Positions 1-8,200 of a DNA stretch of 64,000 nucleotides are shown one piece after another. Made by a program: the position numbers and the translations under genes. Source of the DNA: CAWBRT01 sp963791145 (lineage in GTDB: Bacteria; Acidobacteriota; Terriglobia; Terriglobales; Acidobacteriaceae); the NCBI GenBank assembly GCA_963791145.1, contig CAWBRT010000004.1, positions 62,001-126,000 of the forward strand. The letters are read 5' to 3'. How positions within the stretch are numbered: position 1 is the first letter of the stretch; every line of letters begins with the position of its first letter. Under the pieces are notes generated by a model. That model worked only from the letters and a program-made list of their open reading frames with translations, searched no databases and was not told where the DNA came from.

Positions 1-429
1 CGAGTGCTCAGCGGGAGCTCGGTGGTCACCCTGAAGCCGGGGAACGTAGTTGAATATGATGACCTTCATATCAGCGCTGCTTCTGATAGCGCGAGGGTGC
101 GAATTGTGTCGCGTCCAGGCTCGCAGATGATCGCCTCGCTCCAAGGCACTCTGAAGGTCAGCGACACCTCCGGAATGATCACCGTTCCACAGGGTCATGC
201 GCTTTTGGCGAAGCCCTTGGATCCGCCTCCTAACTTGGGGGATCAGCCCGACAAATCCTCGCCGCCGGCGGGCGCCATAAAAAAAGGTGTTGCGCTTAAG
301 AAATGGGTAATGATCTTTGGATCGGCCGGTGCCGCAGGTGGTGTCGGCGCATGGGCTGCGGTTCAGTCCTCGAACAAGAACACCAATATCAACAACATTA
401 ATTCGTCGATTAGTCCTTCCGTGCCGTGA
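1..429 (+). CDS. C-terminal part of a FecR-like secreted/membrane protein (start outside window)
   Basis: The frame is open from the first base, so the true start lies upstream and only about 142 residues are seen. The visible N-terminal part has short beta-strand-like segments (VVTLKPGNVVEY, IASLQGTLKVSD, GMITVPQGHALL) as in FecR-type domains, where a beta-helix-like fold ends in a Gly-rich turn. Then come a Pro/Lys linker and a hydrophobic Gly/Ala segment (KKWVMIFGSAGAAGGVGAW) followed by an Asn-rich tail. FecR proteins with such a tail are common in acidobacteria (family knowledge). The function is not known. A strong terminator follows the stop codon. The call rests on pattern only. Confidence 0.5.
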   Translation, partial: RVLSGSSVVTLKPGNVVEYDDLHISAASDSARVRIVSRPGSQMIASLQGTLKVSDTSGMITVPQGHALLAKPLDPPPNLGDQPDKSSPPAGAIKKGVALKKWVMIFGSAGAAGGVGAWAAVQSSNKNTNINNINSSISPSVP

Positions 430-451
430 GTTTGTAAACGCTCTCGACCAA

Positions 452-480
452 AAGCCCTCGCTTCGGCGAGGGTTTCTGCT
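452..480 (+). terminator. Rho-independent terminator after the FecR-like gene
   Basis: A perfect 7-bp stem CCCTCGC/GCGAGGG closes a UUCG tetraloop (455-472) and is followed by a T-rich stretch. It lies 25 bases after the stop codon at 429. Confidence 0.85.
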
Positions 481-506
481 TTCTGAAGAGATTTTCGCGA
501 ATCCTT

Positions 507-538
507 AATTAGGGGATGTGAGAATTAGGGGATGTGAG
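507..538. repeat. Perfect 16-bp tandem duplication
   Basis: AATTAGGGGATGTGAG occurs twice back to back (507-522 and 523-538) in an intergenic stretch. It has the size of a replication-slippage duplication or a paired protein-binding site. No function can be assigned. Confidence 0.8.
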
Positions 539-771
539 CACCGCATTCGCAAGCGCTGCCCCGCCAGATAGTGGAACCGAGCGTGGCGGGACACCAGCAG
601 CTTAGCTCATGTCCCGGCCATCTCGCCTTCGAATCAGCGTAAGCTCTTCTTCGTCAGTCGATTATGATGTGGATAGTAACTAAGCCAGTGGCGGAAAAGC
701 TTAACTGTGTGATGGGCGCCTAATTAGTGCACAAGCGTAAAAGATCTGAGTATTAATGAATTTTGCTTAAT
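539..771 (+). other. Non-coding stretch between two terminators, possible small RNA
   Basis: No credible reading frame is present. The stretch lies between the 16-bp tandem repeat and a second strong terminator, so something is probably transcribed into that terminator from within it. An inverted repeat CCCGCCA/TGGCGGG (560-566 and 584-590) could form a hairpin. No known RNA family is recognised. A small RNA is an inference from the terminator, not a direct observation. Confidence 0.3.
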
Positions 772-798
772 AAACCCTCGCACTGCGAGGGTTTTTGC
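772..798 (+). terminator. Rho-independent terminator
   Basis: Stem AAACCCTCGC/GCGAGGGTTT with loop ACT (772-794), followed by Ts. The core CCCTCGC/GCGAGGG is identical to the terminator at 455-472. It rules out the longer upstream start of the next frame. Confidence 0.85.
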
Positions 799-995
799 AT
801 TTCGGCCGCAACGCGAGGATCAACCAGTTCTCCTTGCGCTTCGTTCAATTCATCATTAACGTACTGGTAACGAGGTCGTGGGGCATAAGCAAGAGAATTT
901 GTGCTCGGCGTTGTTGCATCCAACAACTCGACGTACCCTTCGGCTTCGACGCGCTACTCAATTTTGTATGGACCCTGGTTAATAGGAGAGGCCCT

Positions 996-2672
996 GTGCG
1001 TCGTTTGGGGATCGGATTGTTGTTGCTGTGCAGTATGAGCGCTGTTGCAGCGCCCCCGCCGCCGAACCGCGGCGAGCTCTCACCCGCCTTGCAGCAAATC
1101 GTTGACCGAATCATCAGCCGTGAGCACGCGCTTATGGTCGCCTTGAAGTCCTTTTCGCCGTTGGCGGAAACCTATATCCAGGAAATGCGCCCGGACAGGG
1201 ACCTGGGTTACGCCCCTGCGCGTGACTATTACTTCATGGCCAAGCTCGACCTGCGGAACGGATTGCGGGAAGAATCGTTTGAGAAGCGGAAAGGAGCATT
1301 CACTCTCCAGGGCTTCTGGAAGCCTCTGGAAAAGCCGTTCAACCTCCGCACGGCGAATTTGAACAGCGTGGGAATTGCCATTCAGCCGCTGGTGATCGAC
1401 CTCAAGGCGTTCGATAGGGCGCATTACGACTTCAGTTTCGTGGGGCGGGAGTTCCTGGGCAAAGTTCGCACCCTGGTATTCGATGTCGCGCCCCGTAAGC
1501 ACGCAGGCAACGGGCGCTTTGTTGGCCGCATTTGGGTCGAAGACGTTGATTACAACGTGGTGCGCTTTAACGGAACCTACAAAGGAGCGCCGCATTTCAC
1601 CAGCTATGTGCATTTCGACAGCTGGAGGGCAAACGTCAACGGGCGGCAGTGGCTCCCGGCCTATGTCTACCTGGAAGAATCGGATCTCGTGGCGGGATTC
1701 CGTCATGTGCGCATCAAGGGGGAGACAACGGTCTGGGGTTACGGCCTGCAGTCGGGACGCAAACAGCAGGAGTTGACCGATATCATCGCCGATTCGAGCA
1801 TTGATGACCGCAGCGAAAGCGCGCCGGACTATTCGCCCGTGCAGCGCCAACGGCTATGGGAAAGACAGGCCGAGGACAACGTCATCGAGCGGTTGCAGAA
1901 GGCCGGGCTGGTGGCCCCCAGCGGCGATGTCAGTAAAGTTCTGGAAACGGTCATCAACAACCTGGAAGTTACCAACAATCTGAACATTGAGCCGCCGGTG
2001 CGTGCCCGCGTTCTGCTGACCTCGCAACTGGAGACGTTTACCGTCGGCCATACCATCGTCATCAACCGTGGACTGGTGGACGTTCTGCCGGATGAAGCGA
2101 GTCTGGCCATGATGTTGGCGCACGAACTTGCGCATATCGTGCTCGGCCATCAACTGGAGACCAAGTACGCATTCAGTGACCGCCTGCAGTTTCCCGATTG
2201 GGAGGCGTTTCGCCGGTTACAGCTGAAACGCGACAGAAGAGAGGAAGACGAGGCCGACGGCAAAGCGATGGCCCTGCTCAAGAACTCGCCCTACGCCGAC
2301 AGGCTGGCCAGCGTCGGGCTGTTCTTGCGTGAGCTGTCCAACGAGGCGCCGCGGCTGAGCAATCTGTTGAGCCCGCATTTGGGAAATCGCCTGGTCAAGG
2401 GGCGCGAGTTGCCGCGACTGGCCGAAATCATGCGTTCGGCGCCTCCGCTGCGCCGGCAGGACGTGGCTCAGGTCGCCGCCCTTCCCCTGGGCAGCCGCCT
2501 CAAGGTGGATCCCTGGGACGCGCACATCGAATTGATGAAAACTGCTCCCACCGCGCTGCTGGCGGCGCGTGAGAAAAGGCCGTTCGAGGTAACTCCAGTA
2601 ATTCAGAACTTAACGCGAAAGACCGAACCCTCTCAAAAGAACGAGGTCGTCGTCGGCCAGGGAGGCGAATGA
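996..2672 (+). CDS. M48-family zinc metalloprotease with LolA-like N-terminal half, secreted
   Basis: Start is GTG at 996 with AGGAG at 984-988. The open frame runs back to 795 but crosses the terminator there. The N-terminus (RRLGIGLLLLCSMSAVAA) is a signal peptide. Residues of about 40-290 resemble the half-barrel of LolA/outer-membrane lipoprotein-sorting domains. The protease part has HELAH with zinc ligands H376 and H380, and a downstream E419 in the EADxxA motif typical of M48 (BepA-like) peptidases. The gene overlaps the next gene by 4 bp (ATGA), so the two are translationally coupled. It likely acts in the periplasm on outer-membrane proteins, perhaps on its partner barrel. Substrate is unknown. 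Confidence 0.8.
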   Translation: MRRLGIGLLLLCSMSAVAAPPPPNRGELSPALQQIVDRIISREHALMVALKSFSPLAETYIQEMRPDRDLGYAPARDYYFMAKLDLRNGLREESFEKRKGAFTLQGFWKPLEKPFNLRTANLNSVGIAIQPLVIDLKAFDRAHYDFSFVGREFLGKVRTLVFDVAPRKHAGNGRFVGRIWVEDVDYNVVRFNGTYKGAPHFTSYVHFDSWRANVNGRQWLPAYVYLEESDLVAGFRHVRIKGETTVWGYGLQSGRKQQELTDIIADSSIDDRSESAPDYSPVQRQRLWERQAEDNVIERLQKAGLVAPSGDVSKVLETVINNLEVTNNLNIEPPVRARVLLTSQLETFTVGHTIVINRGLVDVLPDEASLAMMLAHELAHIVLGHQLETKYAFSDRLQFPDWEAFRRLQLKRDRREEDEADGKAMALLKNSPYADRLASVGLFLRELSNEAPRLSNLLSPHLGNRLVKGRELPRLAEIMRSAPPLRRQDVAQVAALPLGSRLKVDPWDAHIELMKTAPTALLAAREKRPFEVTPVIQNLTRKTEPSQKNEVVVGQGGE

Positions 2673-3229
2673 GAAAGAAATCATGGTGTGGAGCAGGGCC
2701 GGCGGCGCTATTACTTGCGTGCTCCGTCTGCTTTGGTCAAGCCATCCCCTCGGCAGAAACTCCGGGAAGGCACTATGAAGCGTGGGGGGGATTCTCCAAA
2801 TTACGCGGCGATTTTGGCACCGATCACAAGGCGACAGGCTGGATCGGTGGATTCACCCTGCGCCTGAACCCGTACCTTGGTTTCGATGCGACTGCCACCG
2901 GCAACTACGCCACGGCCAATGACGGACGCCCCACGAATGTGCACACGGTTCTGCTGACGCCGCGCTTCAGCGTGCCGGTCTGGCGCATCTCACCTTTCAT
3001 TCACGCCGGACTTGGCGTGGCCCGCTGGAAAGAGGCGGGGTTTGGCAACGTCGGCGGCCCGCTGCCGGATCGGGCGCCGCTGAGTATCGCCAAAACCGTT
3101 GGGGTGGGCATCGACTTGCGAATCAACAAGCACTTCAGCCTGCGGGGCGAAGGCGACTACATCAAGACAACTTTTCTGAGCGGAGATAACGGCCTGGTTT
3201 CAGGCGGCATTGTGTACCGCTTCCGCTGA
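2669..3229 (+). CDS. Outer-membrane beta-barrel protein
   Basis: 186 residues with a signal peptide (ALLLACSVCFGQA) and then alternating amphipathic strands, as in small OmpA/OmpW-like barrels (for example YEAWGGFSKLRGDFG, TGWIGGFTLRLNPYLGFDAT). It ends in GGIVYRFR, close to the C-terminal aromatic signature recognised by the Bam machinery. The start overlaps the protease stop (ATGA). A structural or adhesion role is plausible but nothing in the sequence gives a specific ligand. Confidence 0.75.
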   Translation: MRKKSWCGAGPAALLLACSVCFGQAIPSAETPGRHYEAWGGFSKLRGDFGTDHKATGWIGGFTLRLNPYLGFDATATGNYATANDGRPTNVHTVLLTPRFSVPVWRISPFIHAGLGVARWKEAGFGNVGGPLPDRAPLSIAKTVGVGIDLRINKHFSLRGEGDYIKTTFLSGDNGLVSGGIVYRFR

Positions 3230-3352
3230 AGAAACCACGGAGGCAGGAATATGTCCGCCGCAAAAACAGAATCCAGATCGGAGGACCAGAAGGCGTGAGG
3301 GATCGCTCCAGGCGGATCCCCGGACCGGGTTAAGTCATCTGATCTCTTCTTC

Positions 3353-3751
3353 TTATCGGGCAAGGTGAGGCAAATGCGCGAGCAACCTCCGCAAGGGCTG
3401 CAAACGCCCGCCCTGAGCGGATTGCGCACAAGGACCCGAGGAAGCAGCTGTAGACTTGAGCTGCTCGAGTTTGGATGCCGCGGGCGGGTAATCCTGCGCG
3501 GCGCAACGCTGGTACCATTCAAGCGCATGCTCGAGATCGCCTCGTTTTTCGAGGCTGGCCCCAACGATGTACTGTGCCGGAGCCCATCCCTCCAGCGCCA
3601 GTGCAGCGATTGCATCCCAATCATGCGATTCCAGCAAAGTACGCTTCGAAGGCGTTGCTCCGGCGCCCAACTCATCCAGACAGGCTTGTTCCGCTAAGAA
3701 AGGGTTGGCGGACTCTGCTCCAGCCAAGGGATTACCGACACCACTGGCCAT
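3353..3751 (-). CDS. Small Sel1/TPR-repeat protein
   Basis: Start ATG at 3751 is preceded by a good GGAGG seven bases upstream. The 132-residue product has no signal peptide. Its middle (GWAPAQYIVGASLEKRGDLE, then HALEWYQRCAAQDYPPAASK) matches the Sel1-like helical repeat pattern (A..LG..Y..G..V......A..W...AA..G...A), so it probably mediates protein contacts. The last 40 residues are Arg/Ala/Leu-rich and unlike the repeat. It faces the upstream barrel gene tail to tail. The partner is unknown. Confidence 0.6.
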   Translation of the reverse strand: MASGVGNPLAGAESANPFLAEQACLDELGAGATPSKRTLLESHDWDAIAALALEGWAPAQYIVGASLEKRGDLEHALEWYQRCAAQDYPPAASKLEQLKSTAASSGPCAQSAQGGRLQPLRRLLAHLPHLAR

Positions 3752-4085
3752 TGGGGTTCCTCCGAATACATCATCGGCAGAGTCTACAGTTTTCTTTAAT
3801 CACCGAACCAGTTACGAAGGTAATGGCGACGGAGGGACATGTCCTTTATCCGTGGCGGTCCGGAATCTGCCGTAGAAGAACCGCTTCCCGGCTCGATATT
3901 CATTGGCTAAACGCTTGTTTTCCTCGGCCTCCAGTTGTGGCAGTGCTCCCCGCAGCAACCGGCCAGCTTGACACTTTTCCACAGCCCGGTTATTTCCCCG
4001 ATTCCAGTTGTCGCGAAATTCGTAGTTATGCGAAGCAACCCGGCTACAATAAGTGGTATTTTACCCGATAAGGGGAGTTTTACCG
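3752..4085. other. Intergenic region, divergent promoters expected
   Basis: 334 bases separating the minus-strand Sel1 gene from the plus-strand gene at 4086. No reading frame with a ribosome site was found. It should hold both promoters but no clear -35/-10 pair can be picked. Confidence 0.4.
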
Positions 4086-5114
4086 ATGGCAGGAGTCTGG
4101 GCAAGACGGTGGCTGTTGTGCGTGTCATTAGTCCTGAGTGGGTCCGTGTTGGCTGGAGCGGATGTCGCCGTGCTGCTGGAAGAGCCCTTTGGAGACCTTG
4201 GAAAGGTCAGCCCTATGGGCCACGCGGCCATTTACATGGCCCGCGTCTGCGCCAGCTCCCCCGTAGTTCTACGCCGCTGCGAGGCCGGTGAAACTGGCGT
4301 GGTGATCAGCCGGTATCACAGAGTCGGCGGATACGACTGGATTGCCATTCCGCTGCTGCCTTATCTATACGCGGTTGACGATGCCAAACAGATTCCGCAG
4401 TCAGTCACGCCGGACTCTGTAGAGGCGCTGCGGGATGGATACCGGAGAAGTCATCTGCGGGAAATCGTGCCGGACGCTTCGGGCGGCGGAATGCCCCGCG
4501 GCGACTGGATTCAGCTAGTCGGTTCCTCCTATGATCGCAAGATTTACGGCTTCCTGGTGGAGACCAGCGTAGAACAGGACGAGGAGTTCATCCACGAGTT
4601 CAATACCAGAAAGAACAAGAGGCGCTTCAACCTTCTCTTCCACAATTGCGCTGATTTCTCCGCGGGTGTGCTGAACTTCTACTATCCCCACGCGGTGCAC
4701 CGTAGTTTCCTCGCCGATGCCGGCATCATGACCCCCAAGCAGGTCGCGCGATCGCTGGTGCGCTATAAACGCCGTCATCCGGATCTGTTGTTTTCAACTT
4801 TTGAGATTCCACAAATTCCGGGCAGCATGCGGCGGAGCCGCTCGGTCGACGGCGTACTGGAGGCCTTTATTAAGACCAAGAAGTACTCGTTGCCGCTCGC
4901 CGTGCTGCACCCGTTCGTGATTTCCGGCGTGGCGGCGGCGTATCTGACCGAAGGGCGTTTTAAGCCGGGACGCAATGCCCTGGTTCTTGACCTCACGCCT
5001 GGGGCGCAGGTTCCGCTATTGGCGGAGAACTTGGAGTCCGTTCAGGGGTTGAATCTCGCTGAGATTCAAAGGGTCGGGAACGCATGCCGCCGTCCTCACG
5101 TCCTCTCACCATGA
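4086..5114 (+). CDS. Secreted protein with permuted NlpC/P60 (LRAT/DUF4105-like) fold
   Basis: ATG at 4086 follows AGGGGAG at 4071-4077. The frame opens at 4053 but lacks a ribosome site there. The N-terminus (RRWLLCVSLVLSGSVLAGA) is a signal peptide. H46 in MGHAAIY and C188 in FHNCADFS fit the His-first, Cys-later order of circularly permuted papain-like enzymes (LRAT, DUF4105), where the NC motif carries the catalytic thiol. The protein probably acts in the periplasm as an acyltransferase, lipase or peptidase. Substrate cannot be deduced. The C-terminal 130 residues have no recognised domain. It is a single gene with no evident operon partner. Confidence 0.6.
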   Translation: MAGVWARRWLLCVSLVLSGSVLAGADVAVLLEEPFGDLGKVSPMGHAAIYMARVCASSPVVLRRCEAGETGVVISRYHRVGGYDWIAIPLLPYLYAVDDAKQIPQSVTPDSVEALRDGYRRSHLREIVPDASGGGMPRGDWIQLVGSSYDRKIYGFLVETSVEQDEEFIHEFNTRKNKRRFNLLFHNCADFSAGVLNFYYPHAVHRSFLADAGIMTPKQVARSLVRYKRRHPDLLFSTFEIPQIPGSMRRSRSVDGVLEAFIKTKKYSLPLAVLHPFVISGVAAAYLTEGRFKPGRNALVLDLTPGAQVPLLAENLESVQGLNLAEIQRVGNACRRPHVLSP

Positions 5115-5200
5115 AGAACATGATTGAGGGTTAGCAGGCTTTCCACTATCGTCTTTCAGGGACGTGGCAGCAGGGAAGCGTCCACCCTGGAGCAGCAAAT

Positions 5201-6706
5201 ATGGAAATAAAAAATGTTGGCAGGTCAACGCTGACCCGGCGCAGCCTTTTGCAGCAGGCCGGCGGCGTAATCGCCGCGGTAACGATTTCGCCGGTCGTGG
5301 GCAGCGCCGCCGAACCAACAATCGCGGCGGCAAGCAAAACGGCGGGGCAGAGCGCGGCCATGGAAAAGCTCAGCAGTTACATGGGCAAAGCGCAGGCGCG
5401 CGCCCTGCCTGCCGAAGTCGTCGAGAAGGCGAAGCACCACATCCTCGATACCTTCGCCGCCATGGTTTCCGGCATCGAACTGCCGCCGGGGCAGGTGGCA
5501 CTCAAGTTTGCCCGCGCCCAGGCGGGCGCGACGACTGCGACGGTTGTCGGTTCCAACATCGTCTGCGGCCCGATCGAGGCGGCGATGGTCAACGGAATGC
5601 TCGCCCACTCGGACGAAACCGACGACTCGCACGCCCCTTCTCACTGCCATCCCGGCTGCGGCATCGTTCCCGCAGCCTTGGCCACCGGCGAACAGTTTGG
5701 CATCAGCGGTACGCACTTCCTGCGCGCCGTCATGCTGGGCTGGGACGTGGGAACACGCGTCACCATGAACCTCGGCGGCGTCGATTGGGAAAAGCAGACG
5801 CACCGCAGCACGCACAGCATTGCCAACACGTTCGGCGCATCGGCTGCCGCCGGTTGTGCCGCCGGGCTTAACGCCAGGCAGATGCGCTGGCTGCTCGACT
5901 ACGCCGCCCAACAGGCTTCGGGGTTGCTGGCCTGGCAGCGCGACAGCGACCATATCCAGAAATCTCTGGTCTTTGGCGGCTTTCCGGCCCGTAACGGGGT
6001 CAGCGCCGCTCTCATTATCCAGTTGGGCGGCACCGGCGTAAGCGACATCTTCACCGGGGCCGACAATTTCCTGCTCGGGCAGGCTTCCAAAGGCGGACCG
6101 GATGGATTGATCGACAAACTGGGCGAGCGCTATGAAGTAACGCGCACGAATATCAAGAAGTGGACGGTCGGGTCGCCCATTCAAGCGGTGCTGGATGCGA
6201 TCGAGATTCTGCAGAAACGGCACTCGTTCGATGCCGGCCAGGTACGTTCGGTGGTGGTGCGCCTGGGCACCAGCGCAGCCAAGACGGTGAACAACCGGGA
6301 GATTCCCGACATCAACGTGCAGCACCTGACGGCCATCATGCTGCTCGACAAGACGGTTTCATTCCGGGCGGCGCATGATCTGGCCCGTGTGCACGATCCG
6401 GCGGTGATGCGCGAACGCGCCAAGGTACAGCTTGTTCCGGATGAAGAGATGGAGCGTAATCTTCCGCGGCGTGATGCCTCGGTCGAAATCACTCTGAATG
6501 ACGGAACAAAACTCAAGGAACTCGTGACGGCCGTGCGCGGCACCGCCCAGAATCCCATGACTCGCGAAGAGGTTGTCGCCAAAGCGCGCGACCTTATAAC
6601 GCCCGTGCTCGGGGCGGCTGCATCCTCAGGGCTAATTGACAAGGTTATGGCAATCGATGAGGTGAAGAACATCCGCGAACTGCGTCCGTTGCTGCAGCAG
6701 GCATGA
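5201..6706 (+). CDS. MmgE/PrpD-family protein with Tat-like leader
   Basis: 501 residues. The leader TRRSLLQQAGGVIAAVTI resembles a twin-arginine signal, so export to the periplasm is likely, which is unusual for this family. The rest follows the MmgE/PrpD all-helical domain (VVEKAKHHILDTFAAMVSG, HSDETDDSHAPSHCHPG) and its smaller C-terminal domain. Characterised members are 2-methylcitrate dehydratases and cis-aconitate decarboxylases, but the many PrpD paralogues in soil bacteria have unknown substrates, so no EC number is given. The start at 5201 is the first ATG, with GGAGCAGC upstream. Confidence 0.8.
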   Translation: MEIKNVGRSTLTRRSLLQQAGGVIAAVTISPVVGSAAEPTIAAASKTAGQSAAMEKLSSYMGKAQARALPAEVVEKAKHHILDTFAAMVSGIELPPGQVALKFARAQAGATTATVVGSNIVCGPIEAAMVNGMLAHSDETDDSHAPSHCHPGCGIVPAALATGEQFGISGTHFLRAVMLGWDVGTRVTMNLGGVDWEKQTHRSTHSIANTFGASAAAGCAAGLNARQMRWLLDYAAQQASGLLAWQRDSDHIQKSLVFGGFPARNGVSAALIIQLGGTGVSDIFTGADNFLLGQASKGGPDGLIDKLGERYEVTRTNIKKWTVGSPIQAVLDAIEILQKRHSFDAGQVRSVVVRLGTSAAKTVNNREIPDINVQHLTAIMLLDKTVSFRAAHDLARVHDPAVMRERAKVQLVPDEEMERNLPRRDASVEITLNDGTKLKELVTAVRGTAQNPMTREEVVAKARDLITPVLGAAASSGLIDKVMAIDEVKNIRELRPLLQQA

Positions 6707-6782
6707 CACGGCAGCACGGTGATTTTCCGCGTAATCGAGGGCTCTGCAGCGGATTCAAAGTGGCTGTACCCTCGCTATCACC

Positions 6783-6801
6783 GCCGGGCTGATCGCCCGG
6801 C
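6783..6801. repeat. GC-rich hairpin, possible REP-like element or terminator
   Basis: GCCGGGC and GCCCGGC form a perfect 7-bp stem with loop TGATC in the 177-bp gap between two convergent genes. No T-run follows on either strand, so a REP-type extragenic palindrome is as likely as a terminator. Confidence 0.45.
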
Positions 6802-6883
6802 TACGGCACGGGGTATACCTGCCGCGAATCCGGTCTAAGCACCCACCGGGTAGCTGTGACGACGGCGGGATAGTTGTTGTGCA

Positions 6884-8098
6884 TTACTCCTCGGCGGGAT
6901 AGGCTCCATTCCAGACAATCCTTCGATAATTCTCGGGGTCGGTAGCTCCCTCCGTGCTGAAGAGCAGGACGCGGGAGTTCCGGTCAAGCCGCAGGGCGGC
7001 GCGCGCATCCCGCAGGGTATCCGCCGTCAACAATGCGGCCAGCAACCCGGCAGTAACCGCGCCGGATTCGCCCGAGATAATGCGCGGGTCTTCAGCGAGA
7101 GGATTCCCCAACAGGCGCATCCCGTTAGCAGCCACCCAATCCGGGCAAGAGAAGAACATCTCGCTGTAGTCTCGCAGAAGCTCCCAGGCAGGCGGGCTCG
7201 GCTCGCCGCAGGCGAGACCGGCCATGATGGTTGCCATCTCTCCCCGCACAGCCCTGGGGCGGCCGTCGCTCGCCGCGGCCGAGCGATAGAAGCAGTTGGC
7301 TTCGTTGGGCTCGACAATGACGGTCGTCGGACGCTCGCCGCCGAATACCTCGACGAAATAGCCCTGGATAGCGGCGGCAAACGATCCCACTCCCGCCTGC
7401 AGGAAAACGTGCGTTGGCTTCTCGACACCAAGGCTGTGCAATTGCTCCATCGCTTCCGCAGCCATGGTTCCGTAGCCTTGCATGATCCAGGTTGGAATCT
7501 CACGGTACCCATCCCATGCCGTGTCCTGCACTTGAATCCAGCCGCGGTTGTGGGCGTTTTCCGCGGCCAGGCGCACGGCGTCATCGTAGTTGCCTTCGAT
7601 GATGGAAGCCAATGCACCTTCGGCGCGTATATTTTCCAGCCGGGCGGACGCCGTACCCTTCGGCATGTAAATCACCGCCGCCTGCTGCAACTGCCGCGCC
7701 GTCCACGCGACGCCTCGGCCGTGGTTGCCATCGGTAGCCGCGATGAAGGTGATCTCGCCCAGCTTCCGGCGCAGCTCCGGCGAGACCAGCCGGCTGTAAT
7801 CAAGCTCGCTGAGATCGATCCCCAGGCGGCTCGACAGATGCTTGGCGAGGGCATACGACGCGCCCAGAACTTTGAAGGCATTAAGGCCGAAGCGAAAGGA
7901 TTCGTCTTTGACAAAGATGCCGGCGATTCCCAACCGTCCGGCCAGGGCTGCCAGGCTGCGAAGCGGGGTTTCGGCATATTGCGGGAAACTGCGGTGGAAC
8001 GACCGTGCAGCCTCCGCCTCACGCGCACTGAAAAGCGAGGTGCGCGCTCCGCTGGGCTTGCGCATCGTGTTTGCGGTCCAAGCTATACGGTTATCCAT
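6884..8098 (-). CDS. ygeX: Diaminopropionate ammonia-lyase
   Basis: PLP enzyme that converts 2,3-diaminopropionate to pyruvate and two ammonia. The sequence follows Escherichia coli YgeX closely: KDESFRFGLNAFKVLG with the PLP lysine, ATDGNHGRGVAW, VIYMPKGTAS, QDTAWDGYREIPTWIMQGY, ATIMAGLACGEPSP and PRIISGESGAV. The start is taken at ATG 8098 (MDNRIAW) because it gives the family length of about 400 residues. The frame opens at 8182 and no strong ribosome site decides the matter. It stands downstream of the CFA synthase gene on the same strand. A catabolic role for non-protein amino acids is likely. Confidence 0.9.
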   Translation of the reverse strand: MDNRIAWTANTMRKPSGARTSLFSAREAEAARSFHRSFPQYAETPLRSLAALAGRLGIAGIFVKDESFRFGLNAFKVLGASYALAKHLSSRLGIDLSELDYSRLVSPELRRKLGEITFIAATDGNHGRGVAWTARQLQQAAVIYMPKGTASARLENIRAEGALASIIEGNYDDAVRLAAENAHNRGWIQVQDTAWDGYREIPTWIMQGYGTMAAEAMEQLHSLGVEKPTHVFLQAGVGSFAAAIQGYFVEVFGGERPTTVIVEPNEANCFYRSAAASDGRPRAVRGEMATIMAGLACGEPSPPAWELLRDYSEMFFSCPDWVAANGMRLLGNPLAEDPRIISGESGAVTAGLLAALLTADTLRDARAALRLDRNSRVLLFSTEGATDPENYRRIVWNGAYPAEE

Positions 8099-8200
8099 AG
8101 ATGTGTTTGTATTTGGCTTTATCCGGAATCCCCTACGCACATCTTTCTTCGTGTGCCTGAGGGGGAGCCATGCCGCTCGCAACCGGGCAGGCGGCCCGAA

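Noticed and set aside
1080..1850. Long minus-strand frame opposite the M48 gene
   Set aside because: Composition follows the sense gene's codon structure and it has no ribosome site or domain. It is a shadow of the plus-strand gene.
5225..6325. 366-residue minus-strand frame opposite the PrpD gene
   Set aside because: Shadow frame of a GC-rich coding region; no recognisable domain.
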